From Klebsiella pneumoniae (GTDB lineage: Bacteria > Myxococcota_A > UBA796 > SXON01): a DNA stretch of 38,279 nucleotides. This document shows positions 7,420-15,301 of the stretch, in pieces. Under the pieces are notes generated by a model. The model did no database searches. It saw nothing but the letters and a program-made list of their open reading frames with translations, and was not told the origin of the DNA. The translations under genes were made by a program, and so were the position numbers. How positions within the stretch are numbered: position 1 is the first letter of the stretch; each line of letters begins with the position of its first letter. The stretch spans positions 1 through 38,279 of the forward strand of contig CAMBIK010000011.1 in the NCBI GenBank assembly GCA_945867435.1, written 5' to 3'.

Positions 7420-8774
7420 GCCGCCCCCATGCGCTCGGCCACCTCGGCCACCGACGCGTCCACCACATCCATGGCTTCGTCCACTTCGGCGTCGGTGAGC
7501 GTGAGAGGCGGCAGGAAACGCACACAGTTGGAGTAGAGCCCGGCGCGGATGGTGATGAGCCCACGCTGAAGCGTCGCGGCGTTCACCGCCTGCGTGGCTT
7601 CCATCCATGGTTCCCGTGTGTCCACGTTCTTCACCAGTTCGATCGCGAGCATCGGACCGAGGCCGCGCACATCGCCGATGAGTCGAGGGAAGCGAGACTG
7701 GAGCGCGTCGAGGCGGGACCGCATGCGCTTGCCGATCGCGATGGCGCGGGCCAGGAACTCGGGTCGGGTGATGGTGTCGAGGGCCGCGAGCGCCGCCACG
7801 CAGGCCAGCGGGCTGCCGGAGTAGGTCCCGCCGAGCCCGCCGGGGTGGGGGGCCTCCATCACGTCGGCCCGCCCGACGATGGCGGAGATCGGCGTGCCGG
7901 CGCCCAAAGACTTGGCTGTGGTCACGATGTCGGGCACGACACCTGAGTGGTCGATTGCCCACAGTTTGCCTGTCCGCCCCATCCCGCACTGTACTTCGTC
8001 GGCCACGAGCAGCATGCCATGCTGGTCGCAGAGCGCTCGCAGCCGCTGCAACCACCGGAAGGGCGCGGTTACGAAGCCGCCTTCCCCCTGTACCGGTTCG
8101 ATCACGACGCAGGCGACGTGACTAGGGTCGACAAAGGCTGTGAATCCATGATCGAGTTGTGCGATGTGCCAGTCCACATAGGCGGCCTCGGTCATGCCGG
8201 GTGGGCAGCGGTAGAGGTTCGGGAAGGGGAGGCGATAGACCTCCGGCGCAAAGGGGCCAAAACCCTTCTTGAACAAGTTGAACTTCGAGGTCATCGCCAG
8301 AGTGAGGTTGGTACGCCCGTGGTAGCTGCCTTCGAACACCACCACACCCTGTCGTTTCGTAAAGGCCCGGCTGATGTGAACGGCGGTTTCCAAAGCTTCC
8401 GCGCCGCTGTTCATCAGCGCCGTGCGCTTGCGTTCCGGTCCCGGCGCCAGGGCGTTCAGCCGTTCGGCCAGCGCCACTGAGGATTCATGCGAGGCCACGA
8501 TGGCGCACATGTGGACCAGCTCGGCGGCCTGAGCCTGCAAGGCGGCGACGACGTTGCTCGGGGTGTGTCCCACCGCCAGCATTCCGATGCCGCCTGCGAA
8601 ATCGAGGAAGGTGTTGCCGTCCAGATCGGTCATGGTCGCGCCGTGGGCGTGAGCGATGGCCAGCGAGGTGAGCTTCGCGGCACCGGGCGGCATCGCGGCT
8701 TCGCGGCGTGCGACGAGCGCACGGCTCTTGGGGCCAGGGACTTCGGTAACGAGGTGGATGGCGGGCACGGGCAA
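7416..8774 (-). CDS. gabT: Class III PLP aminotransferase, 4-aminobutyrate aminotransferase-like
   Basis: 452 residues. Class III (fold type I) aminotransferases move an omega-amino group onto an oxo-acid. Visible features are Asn-Ser-Gly-Ala-Glu-Ala (122-127, phosphate binding), Tyr151-His-Gly-Arg, Asp259-Glu-Val-Gln (cofactor ring), and Thr-Ala-Lys288-Ser-Leu-Gly, the PLP lysine. Length and motif spacing fit GabT and related omega-aminotransferases; substrate specificity (GABA, ornithine, beta-alanine or another amine) is not settled by sequence. Its stop overlaps the C45 acyltransferase start, so both are probably co-translated; a catabolic or biosynthetic pair is possible. It is divergent from the transporter gene with 64 bases between starts. 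Confidence 0.88.
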   Translation of the reverse strand: MPVPAIHLVTEVPGPKSRALVARREAAMPPGAAKLTSLAIAHAHGATMTDLDGNTFLDFAGGIGMLAVGHTPSNVVAALQAQAAELVHMCAIVASHESSVALAERLNALAPGPERKRTALMNSGAEALETAVHISRAFTKRQGVVVFEGSYHGRTNLTLAMTSKFNLFKKGFGPFAPEVYRLPFPNLYRCPPGMTEAAYVDWHIAQLDHGFTAFVDPSHVACVVIEPVQGEGGFVTAPFRWLQRLRALCDQHGMLLVADEVQCGMGRTGKLWAIDHSGVVPDIVTTAKSLGAGTPISAIVGRADVMEAPHPGGLGGTYSGSPLACVAALAALDTITRPEFLARAIAIGKRMRSRLDALQSRFPRLIGDVRGLGPMLAIELVKNVDTREPWMEATQAVNAATLQRGLITIRAGLYSNCVRFLPPLTLTDAEVDEAMDVVDASVAEVAERMGAA

Positions 8775-8838
8775 CTCCTGACCGTTCGGGAGCTAACTTG
8801 GCGAACGTAGCGATCGCCTGCCTTGGGCGATAACCCAC

Positions 8839-10584
8839 GTGACCATGACCTCACCCGCTCCGCGTTCCTCGATCTTCGCTCAGATCCGGTCGTTTGACCA
8901 CATCTTCTGGATCTGCATCTTCATGGAGCTGATGGAACGCATGGCCTACTACGGCGTGCGGCTCGTGGCGCCCATCTTCATGGTGCTCGCGGTGAGCGAG
9001 GGCGGCGCCGGGCTGGAACACAGTGAAAAGGGCCTAATCTATGCGGCGTGGGCGGCAATGCAGAGCTGGCTTCCCACGTTCGCAGGCGGATTTGCAGACC
9101 GCTACGGGTACAAGCGCACGATCGCGATCTCGGTTTTCCTGAAGGCCGCCGGGTACGCGATGATGTCCCAGGCGGGAGCGGCGGAGGATCCGTTCATGGT
9201 CATGCTTGCGGGCACGCAACTGCTCGCGGCGGGAACGGGTCTTTTCAAGCCTGGAATCCAGGGAACCATGGCCCATTCCATCGCCAAGTCGGCGGGCTCG
9301 GAATCGATGGGCTGGGGACTCTTCTACCAGTCGGTCAACATCGGCGCGGCCATCGCGGCCTTCGTGCCGGCCTTCGCCAGGGAAACGATGGGCTGGGGCT
9401 GGTCCGGCGTGTTCGCCGTCTGCTCGGTGATCGTCTTCTCCAACCTTATCCCTCTGTTCTTCTACAAGGAACCGGTGGATGAGCGCCAGAAGGCTCCCGC
9501 GGAGGGCTCACCGTTCGCGCTGGTGGCCGACAGCCTCCGTGAACTGTTTTCCAGTCCCATCATCCTCGGGTTCATCGTCATCTCCGCCGGGTTCTGGTTC
9601 TCGTTCCACCAACTCTTCGACCTGCTCCCAAACTTCGTGGACGATTGGACCGATTCCAGCGGCCTGCTCACGGAGCTTGGCTGGTTCTTCGGCAATGACG
9701 CCTGGTTGAACCAGGGTTGGTCCGGCGTCAACATTCCGCAGGAGAAACTGCTGAACATCAACGCGATCCTGATCATGTTCACCATGTTTGTATTCGCTTG
9801 GCTCTCCTCGAAGGTGAGCACGCTGACCAGCACGTTTCTGGGGATGGCGATCGCCAGCCTCGCGCTGATCTCCTTCGTGTACACCGCCAACGTGTACGTC
9901 GTGCTCGCCGGGGTTGTCGCGTTCACGATTGGCGAGATGCTCGCCTCGCCGAAGCGTCAGGAGTACATGTCCTCGCTGGCGCCTCCGGGTAAGCGTGCTC
10001 TATACCTAGGGTATGCCAACATGCCGGACGGGCTGGGTTGGGTGCTGGGAAGCCTGATCGCGGGTGCCGCTTACGAGGAGAACGGCGACAGGGTCAACCT
10101 CACGCGAGAGCTCGTCGCGGAGCGTGCGGGTCCCGAATCCGTCATCCGCTGGTTGGACGACGCCGCCGCAGGAAAGGTAGACGCCGCCTTGCTCAAAGAG
10201 ATTGATAAAAATCTCCAGAAAGCTGACGACATCAAGGATCGTGCGGGCCTGGGCCGACTGAAGGACCGGGCTCTGGTGGAGGGTTTTGCGAAGCACATGC
10301 CGCGGGGTGAGGTGACCGCGTTCGCCGTCGCAACGCTGCCGACGCTACCGGATGGGCAGGTCACGACGCCGGCCACGCTGCGCAGCTACCTGTTCGTCGC
10401 GAAGCAGCCCGGTGCGGTCTGGTGGCCCTTCGTCTTCACCGGTCTCGTCAGCGCCGCCTTGATGGTGGGCTATGATCGTTGGGCTCGGAACCCGGCGAAT
10501 CGCGCTCTGCGGGTGAACCCGAAATGGGCCGGCGGCATCTTCGCGGTAGGCGTCGGCCTCGTGTTGGGGCACCTGTTCTTGTGA
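8839..10584 (+). CDS. Proton-dependent oligopeptide transporter (POT/PTR2, MFS)
   Basis: 581 residues, with a second possible ATG at 8845. The POT signature Glu30-Leu-Met-Glu33-Arg34-Met-Ala-Tyr-Tyr-Gly lies in the first membrane segment; it couples protons to peptide uptake in this family. Gly-Gly-Phe-Ala-Asp-Arg-Tyr-Gly-Tyr-Lys is the MFS loop 2-3 motif, and Phe-Lys-Pro-Gly-Ile-Gln-Gly resembles the POT Phe-x-x-Gly-x-x-Lys region. About twelve to fourteen membrane segments are predicted by eye. An unusual hydrophilic insertion of about 110 residues (412-525) separates the last segments. It overlaps the radical SAM gene downstream, suggesting a joint role. Confidence 0.86.
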   Translation: MTMTSPAPRSSIFAQIRSFDHIFWICIFMELMERMAYYGVRLVAPIFMVLAVSEGGAGLEHSEKGLIYAAWAAMQSWLPTFAGGFADRYGYKRTIAISVFLKAAGYAMMSQAGAAEDPFMVMLAGTQLLAAGTGLFKPGIQGTMAHSIAKSAGSESMGWGLFYQSVNIGAAIAAFVPAFARETMGWGWSGVFAVCSVIVFSNLIPLFFYKEPVDERQKAPAEGSPFALVADSLRELFSSPIILGFIVISAGFWFSFHQLFDLLPNFVDDWTDSSGLLTELGWFFGNDAWLNQGWSGVNIPQEKLLNINAILIMFTMFVFAWLSSKVSTLTSTFLGMAIASLALISFVYTANVYVVLAGVVAFTIGEMLASPKRQEYMSSLAPPGKRALYLGYANMPDGLGWVLGSLIAGAAYEENGDRVNLTRELVAERAGPESVIRWLDDAAAGKVDAALLKEIDKNLQKADDIKDRAGLGRLKDRALVEGFAKHMPRGEVTAFAVATLPTLPDGQVTTPATLRSYLFVAKQPGAVWWPFVFTGLVSAALMVGYDRWARNPANRALRVNPKWAGGIFAVGVGLVLGHLFL

Positions 10585-11474
10585 GGATGCCCCCGGAACA
10601 CGAAGACGCGACACTCCACGCCTTTCTACGCGGTGATCCAGGCGTTCAGCTTGCGTGGCTTCAGGCGCGTGGGTTGCCCGCAGCCACCCTGCTCGCTTTG
10701 CACAATGCCTGCGCCCAGAGGTGCTTCTTTTGCGCCGGACCCGGCACCGTGTCGGTCCCTGAGGCCGAACGTACCCCTCGGAGCGCGGCCTTGGCCCACC
10801 TCCAGGCGCGCCCAGCGGGGGTGCGGAGGCTGATGATCGGCGGCAACGAGCCCACGCTCCATCCCGACTTCTCAGGTCTTCTTCTCGCGGTTCGCCCCGC
10901 CGGTTTCGAGTCCATCGAGTTGATGACCAACGGCGCCGGGCTCGCGGACCACGCGGATGCCTGGGCTGGGGCGGGTGTCACCGAGGTCATCGTTCCGCTG
11001 TACGCAGCGAGCGCCCCGTTGCACGATGACGTGTGCGGCACCCCGTGCTTTGAACAGGTCGTGATGGGGCTCGATGCGGCGGTGAACGCTGGTATTCGCG
11101 TTGTCGTCCACACCCTCCTCCTGCGTCGCACGCTCGCGGAACTGCCCTCTCTCGCGGCCATGGTCTCGCGCCGCTACGGCACCCGCTTGGGCGTGGCCCT
11201 TCTCCGCGACAAGGGCATCTTCGACTTCGCTGCCGAAGCGCCGGCCTTTGCCGCTGCCGCAGCTGCAGTGGGGAGCGTGCCCGAGGCCGTTCGCCCGCTC
11301 GGAATTGGCACTCCCCTCTGTTTGCCCACGCACCGCGAACCCGCTGCGCTGGTGGCGGAGCTGTACTTCCGCTCTCAGGCCCGCGGGTTCGGTTCGGGTT
11401 GCGAGGCCTGTCCGCTGCGCGGCGGCTGCGGCGGTGTGGTGACCGCCTATGTGAACGAGGTGGGGCCTGGCTGA
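10581..11474 (+). CDS. Radical SAM protein with C-terminal Cys cluster
   Basis: 297 residues from GTG 10581 (GTGA overlap with the transporter stop); ATG 10587 is an equally possible start. The radical SAM motif Cys-x3-Cys-x2-Cys reads Asn-Ala-Cys-Ala-Gln-Arg-Cys-Phe-Phe-Cys near residue 44. Gly-Gly-Asn-Glu-Pro-Thr-Leu-His follows as the SAM-binding strand (GGxEPT). A C-terminal Cys-Glu-Ala-Cys-Pro-Leu-Arg-Gly-Gly-Cys cluster plus an upstream Pro-Leu-Cys could hold an auxiliary Fe-S centre, as in twitch/SPASM-like proteins. The substrate is unknown. Pairing with a POT transporter suggests a peptide or amino-acid-derived compound (inference). It converges on the halogenase-like gene with 10 bases between. 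Confidence 0.85.
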   Translation: MRMPPEHEDATLHAFLRGDPGVQLAWLQARGLPAATLLALHNACAQRCFFCAGPGTVSVPEAERTPRSAALAHLQARPAGVRRLMIGGNEPTLHPDFSGLLLAVRPAGFESIELMTNGAGLADHADAWAGAGVTEVIVPLYAASAPLHDDVCGTPCFEQVVMGLDAAVNAGIRVVVHTLLLRRTLAELPSLAAMVSRRYGTRLGVALLRDKGIFDFAAEAPAFAAAAAAVGSVPEAVRPLGIGTPLCLPTHREPAALVAELYFRSQARGFGSGCEACPLRGGCGGVVTAYVNEVGPG

Positions 11475-11484
11475 ACTCGGGCGC

Positions 11485-13158
11485 CTACACCGTCGCCAAC
11501 CCGCGCTCCACCAGCCCTTCCACCACGCCGCGCACATATTTGACCAGCGCGGCCTGATGTTCTGGACCGACGTGGAGGTGCGCGTCGAGTCGGGTCACCA
11601 GCGCCGCTACGTCGTGCGTGCCATCGAGCCAGTCGAAGAGCGGGTCCATCGAAGGTGGAACAAATAGTCGTCGAACGAGGGTATCACCGCTGTGGGCCTG
11701 AGCGGTGAACACCTCGACCCTCAGGGCGGGGATGACATGACCCTGCCCATCCACCGGCACGGCGCTCGGCCGACGGTCCACCCTTCCCAGCAGCCGCGGG
11801 CGGTCGGTGCGACGCAGTCGGGTTCGTGGTGGCGGGGAGCCATCGGGGTTGACGAGGCGTCGGAACGCATCGTCGAAGAAGGGCTCGCCGAACATGCCAT
11901 TGGGCTCGCGAAAAACGGAGCGTCGGGCTGCAAATCCTGTTGCGAAAACGCTGAAGGCGTGGCGGTCGGTGGCCTGGGCGGGGAAGCCGGCGTCGTTCAC
12001 ATGCCGGCGCGCCTCAGCCCACCACGCGTCGGGACGCTCGTTGAACCGGTAGAAGAAATAGGTCACCTCTCTGAACGCCCGCAGCGTCTCCAGAACATGG
12101 TCGGCGTAGGCCGTGAGCACGGTCGTTTCGTCCAGTCGGTCTTCCCCGTCCAACACCGTCCTCAGGCTGTAGGCCAGATGGCGGGCGCCAGACTGACCGA
12201 GGAAGCAGCCGACCGAAAGGATGGGGTCCACAAAACCCGCTGCATCCCCAACGCGAATCAGGCCCGGTTGCGCCACCGAGCTGGAGAGGTAGGAGTAGTC
12301 CCGCACGGTATGGACCCGCGGGGCACCCTCTGCGTACGGCACCAACTCCGCATCGGAGAGCAGTCGGGCCAACTCGGGACATTCGAGGATGGACCTTTGG
12401 AAGCGGTCGTCCGGTCGTTCGTCCGTCTGCTCACTTTTCCGAGTGACCAGCCCGACGGACACCAGATCGGGGCGGATGGGAAAAAACCAGGACCAGCCCA
12501 ACGAATGGGCGACGATGAACGCACGCGAACGATCGAGGTCGCCGTTCAGAGCGGTTTCGAGGCGGAAGTTTCGGAAGTAGCCCCAGGTCGCCATGTTCTG
12601 GAGGTGGGGGTCCACCACCCGGTCCGAAAGGCTGCCGCACAGTCCGGACTGGCCGGTGGCGTCCACCACGAAGCGCGCCCGATGTTCGAGGCCATCCTCC
12701 GTTTTCACGCCCACGACGCGCCCATTTTCGTGGAGCAGGGTCCGCGCTGCCCCACGCACCACTTCGGCTCCCCACCCCCGTGCCGTGTCGAGCAGGATGG
12801 AGTCGTACACCGGCCGGTCCACATGCCAGGTGTACTCGGTTTGTACCTGGGTTGTGGGGGCAGGACGCACCTCGTCCAGCGCGGCAAACGTGAGGTACCA
12901 AGGCTCGTCTCCCGCCCCCCACCGGAAGGCCGCCCCGATCTTTTTCACGAAGCCGGCGTTGGCCACGGCCTCGTAGGCTCCCATTTCCTCCAGGACGAGG
13001 TTGATGTCGGACACCAGCGTTTCACCCACGTGAAACCTAGGGAAGCTGTCGCGCTCCAGTATCCTGATTCGGGTTTGGGGGCGGTACTTTAGGAGGATCG
13101 CGGCGAGGGTTGCCCCGGCCGGTCCGCCGCCTACGATCAACACGTCCAGTTCGGTCAT
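11485..13158 (-). CDS. Flavin-dependent halogenase-like FAD oxidoreductase with C-terminal PqqD-like domain
   Basis: 557 residues from ATG 13158, overlapping the upstream stop. The FAD-binding Rossmann motif Gly-Gly-Gly-Pro-Ala-Gly is at 10-15, His-Val-Gly-Glu at 43-46, and Gly-Phe-Val-Lys-Lys (Lys72/73) sits where halogenases hold the catalytic Lys. Gly221-Trp-Ser-Trp-Phe-Phe-Pro matches the halogenase GWxWxIP motif with Ile changed to Phe, and Val-Gly-Asp-Ala-Ala-Gly-Phe-Val-Asp-Pro is the second FAD motif. Halogenases use FADH2 and oxygen to make HOCl. Related monooxygenases share most of these motifs, so halogenation is probable but not proven. The last 55 residues (Leu-Asp-Gly-Thr-His-Asp-Val-Ala-Ala-Leu) resemble a small PqqD-like helical domain. 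Confidence 0.83.
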   Translation of the reverse strand: MTELDVLIVGGGPAGATLAAILLKYRPQTRIRILERDSFPRFHVGETLVSDINLVLEEMGAYEAVANAGFVKKIGAAFRWGAGDEPWYLTFAALDEVRPAPTTQVQTEYTWHVDRPVYDSILLDTARGWGAEVVRGAARTLLHENGRVVGVKTEDGLEHRARFVVDATGQSGLCGSLSDRVVDPHLQNMATWGYFRNFRLETALNGDLDRSRAFIVAHSLGWSWFFPIRPDLVSVGLVTRKSEQTDERPDDRFQRSILECPELARLLSDAELVPYAEGAPRVHTVRDYSYLSSSVAQPGLIRVGDAAGFVDPILSVGCFLGQSGARHLAYSLRTVLDGEDRLDETTVLTAYADHVLETLRAFREVTYFFYRFNERPDAWWAEARRHVNDAGFPAQATDRHAFSVFATGFAARRSVFREPNGMFGEPFFDDAFRRLVNPDGSPPPRTRLRRTDRPRLLGRVDRRPSAVPVDGQGHVIPALRVEVFTAQAHSGDTLVRRLFVPPSMDPLFDWLDGTHDVAALVTRLDAHLHVGPEHQAALVKYVRGVVEGLVERGLATV

Positions 13159-13958
13159 CGGAGGGGCTCCAAACGGTAGTACACGGTGCGGATCGGCACC
13201 CCTGAGGGCGGGAGGAGGCAGGAGACGTGCGTAGGGCAAAGGCGCAGTCCGAGCCGAGCCGCGTCGCGAAAGGCGCTTGCCGCACGCGCACCCAGGTCAG
13301 TGCCTGCAAGCTGAGCGAGACGTTCGGGGGCTTCGCGAATGTTCACATGTATCGTTACATCGGAATGTGCCGATGTAGTTCGGCGCACGCTGGCCACAAA
13401 GGCGGAGCGCGGCGTGCCGAGGTCTGCCGGAAGGGAGTCGGACCAGTCTGCGAGCGAGGCGGCACCGTGCTCCCGGAGCCACGCTCCCAGCTCGCCCCGA
13501 GGCCCCTCGACGTAGTGCTTCAGCGCGAGGTCGGACACCAAATCGATCGCCGCGAACGCCGCCTCGGGAGGAACGTGGACGCCAAGCACCTCCCCCACGC
13601 GCTGCAGCGTGACCGGCGGTGCGCCGCGGGCGTAAATGTAAAGCTTGGAACGAGGGCCATCGCGCCCGACCTGGAGGTGTACCCCCTGAAGGAGCCGGAG
13701 CAGGGAACGCACTTCGGGAGAAAGGGTTGTCCATCGCGCCAGAACGGCGAACACCTCCGCAGTGGAAACGTGGTCCCGGTCCACGTTCCAGGCGAAGCGG
13801 ACGCCTGCGCTGCCCTCGCGGAGGCTCCATTCCGCGCTCTGGATGCCTCTCGGACTCCCCGGTCCGCTGGCGTAGGGATCGCGGCCCGGCAGCGCCGCGA
13901 GGTCGGCGGCCAGTTCGGGCGCACCCAGAATTTCCAACCAACGGCGGACTAGCTCCAC
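13155..13958 (-). CDS. Unknown protein, possible ABBA-type aromatic prenyltransferase
   Basis: 267 residues from GTG 13958, overlapping the end of the FAD oxidase gene by 10 bases; its stop overlaps the halogenase-like start (ATGA). I recognise no firm family. By eye the chain shows about five beta-beta-alpha units. Two strands carry Lys-x-Tyr: Ser-Lys-Leu-Tyr-Ile-Tyr in one unit and Ile-Asp-Leu-Val...Leu-Lys-His-Tyr in another. Paired Lys-x-Tyr strands and the Asp-Leu-Val...Lys-x-Tyr spacing recall ABBA/PT-barrel prenyltransferases (indole and cyanobactin types), which hold the prenyl diphosphate with Lys/Tyr. Length (267) is a little short for that fold (about 300). The function is inference; operon membership with two flavoenzymes is consistent with tailoring chemistry. 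Confidence 0.6.
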   Translation of the reverse strand: MELVRRWLEILGAPELAADLAALPGRDPYASGPGSPRGIQSAEWSLREGSAGVRFAWNVDRDHVSTAEVFAVLARWTTLSPEVRSLLRLLQGVHLQVGRDGPRSKLYIYARGAPPVTLQRVGEVLGVHVPPEAAFAAIDLVSDLALKHYVEGPRGELGAWLREHGAASLADWSDSLPADLGTPRSAFVASVRRTTSAHSDVTIHVNIREAPERLAQLAGTDLGARAASAFRDAARLGLRLCPTHVSCLLPPSGVPIRTVYYRLEPLR

Positions 13959-15301
13959 AGCGGCAGTCCGGGCTGAAGGATGCCCATCGGGTCGAATGTG
14001 GCCTTCAAGGCTCGGAAGGATTCTCTGGTTACGCCCAGTCCTTCGAGCCACCCGGCGGGCCACGCACGCCCCAGCCGATAGGGGACCACGGGGAGGGCGG
14101 CGAAGCGGTCGAACCACGGTCTGGACACAGCAGGCGGCCAGGGGTCGGAATCCAGCGGAACCGTGGCGTGAACGCCAAGGTTCACAAAGTCGGGTGCGAG
14201 GTACCACGCAAGGCGGCTCTCGGGCACGCCGGCCACGCGCTGGGCCGCCAGCATCGCTTCCGCCGCGAGGAGTAGGTCTGGAACGCACTCGTAGGCGGCG
14301 TTCACGTCGAGCCCCCGCAGGCGTCCACGGGCCGCGAACGCAGCCAATCCATCGATCGGGCCGGCCCACCGTGCGTCATAGTCGGGCCCTACGCCATCGC
14401 GGGCCCGCGGGCTCTCGACGACGCGCCGGGAGATCAGCGCCCCTGCTTCGATTAGGCGACGTTCCACCTCCGCTGCGCGTACCCCGGCTTCCTGCGCTGA
14501 AAATGACGACACGACCCAGAGATCGAGCACGTACCCCTGGTTCCAGGTCGTCAGAGAGCGCGTCAGCCGAAACGTGTCGTAGGCATCGGCCAACGTGCGC
14601 CCAAGCGAGACGACCCGTTTGAGCGCAGTGGGGTCCACCGCGCCCCGCAAGTGCACGCGCCAAGGTGGCGGCCGAAACCGCAGCGCCACCTTTGTCACGA
14701 CGCCAATCCCGCCTTCAGCGCCGAGAAAAAGGCCCGTCAGATCCGGGAGCCCTTCGCGAAGCAGGGGAGGCACCGCCTGGTGGGATGCGGAGCCAGTGAA
14801 GAAAACATCGCCTGCCCCGGACACCACTTCCACCCCGGCGACCAGCTCGCCCACGGTGGTTTGCCCCATGCCGATCCCGGAGGTACACGCGGTCGCGACC
14901 AGCGCCCCGAGGGTCGTGCCCCCGAACGCATCGGGGTGCAACGCCAGGTGCCCCCCGGCGGCGCGCAGCGCCTGATCGAGCGGCCGAACGGCGGCCCCCG
15001 CGCCGGCCACCGCGACCTGACCGATCCACTCCACGGCGTTCAACCGGCGCAGATCGAGCGCGACCGCGGCATCGTCGGGCAGGGGATGCCAGTACGCGGT
15101 AGCCCGGCCGACTGGAACCACGGGTGCCCGTTCGGAAGCACAGTACCGCAGTACCTCGGCGACCTCGGCGGTGTTTGCCGGGCGCACCTGAAGAAACGGG
15201 CCACAGTCGCGGCCAGCGGTGTCGCGGACGACGACCCCCGGCTCGACGTTCTCGCTCCCCACTCGCGCCGCGAGACCGGCCGCGAGGACTTGAACGCTCA
15301 T
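13949..15301 (-). CDS. FAD-linked oxidase/dehydrogenase (VAO/GlcD family)
   Basis: 450 residues. The start ATG 15301 shares one base with the stop of the MopI lipoprotein gene (TGATG). The N-terminal PCMH-type FAD domain is clear: Val-Arg-Pro-Ala-Asn-Thr-Ala-Glu-Val, Val-Pro-Val-Gly-Arg-Ala-Thr-Ala, Leu-Asp-Leu-Arg-Arg-Leu-Asn, then His-Pro-Asp-Ala-Phe-Gly-Gly-Thr-Thr-Leu-Gly-Ala-Leu-Val-Ala-Thr and Gly-Ala-Glu-Gly-Gly-Ile-Gly-Val-Val-Thr. The C-terminus ends in Lys-Ala-Thr-Phe-Asp-Pro-Met-Gly-Ile-Leu-Gln-Pro-Gly, standard for VAO and glycolate-oxidase-type enzymes. These oxidise alcohols, amines or hydroxyacids. No signal peptide. The substrate is unknown; translational coupling to the next two genes suggests one pathway. 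Confidence 0.86.
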   Translation of the reverse strand: MSVQVLAAGLAARVGSENVEPGVVVRDTAGRDCGPFLQVRPANTAEVAEVLRYCASERAPVVPVGRATAYWHPLPDDAAVALDLRRLNAVEWIGQVAVAGAGAAVRPLDQALRAAGGHLALHPDAFGGTTLGALVATACTSGIGMGQTTVGELVAGVEVVSGAGDVFFTGSASHQAVPPLLREGLPDLTGLFLGAEGGIGVVTKVALRFRPPPWRVHLRGAVDPTALKRVVSLGRTLADAYDTFRLTRSLTTWNQGYVLDLWVVSSFSAQEAGVRAAEVERRLIEAGALISRRVVESPRARDGVGPDYDARWAGPIDGLAAFAARGRLRGLDVNAAYECVPDLLLAAEAMLAAQRVAGVPESRLAWYLAPDFVNLGVHATVPLDSDPWPPAVSRPWFDRFAALPVVPYRLGRAWPAGWLEGLGVTRESFRALKATFDPMGILQPGLPLWS

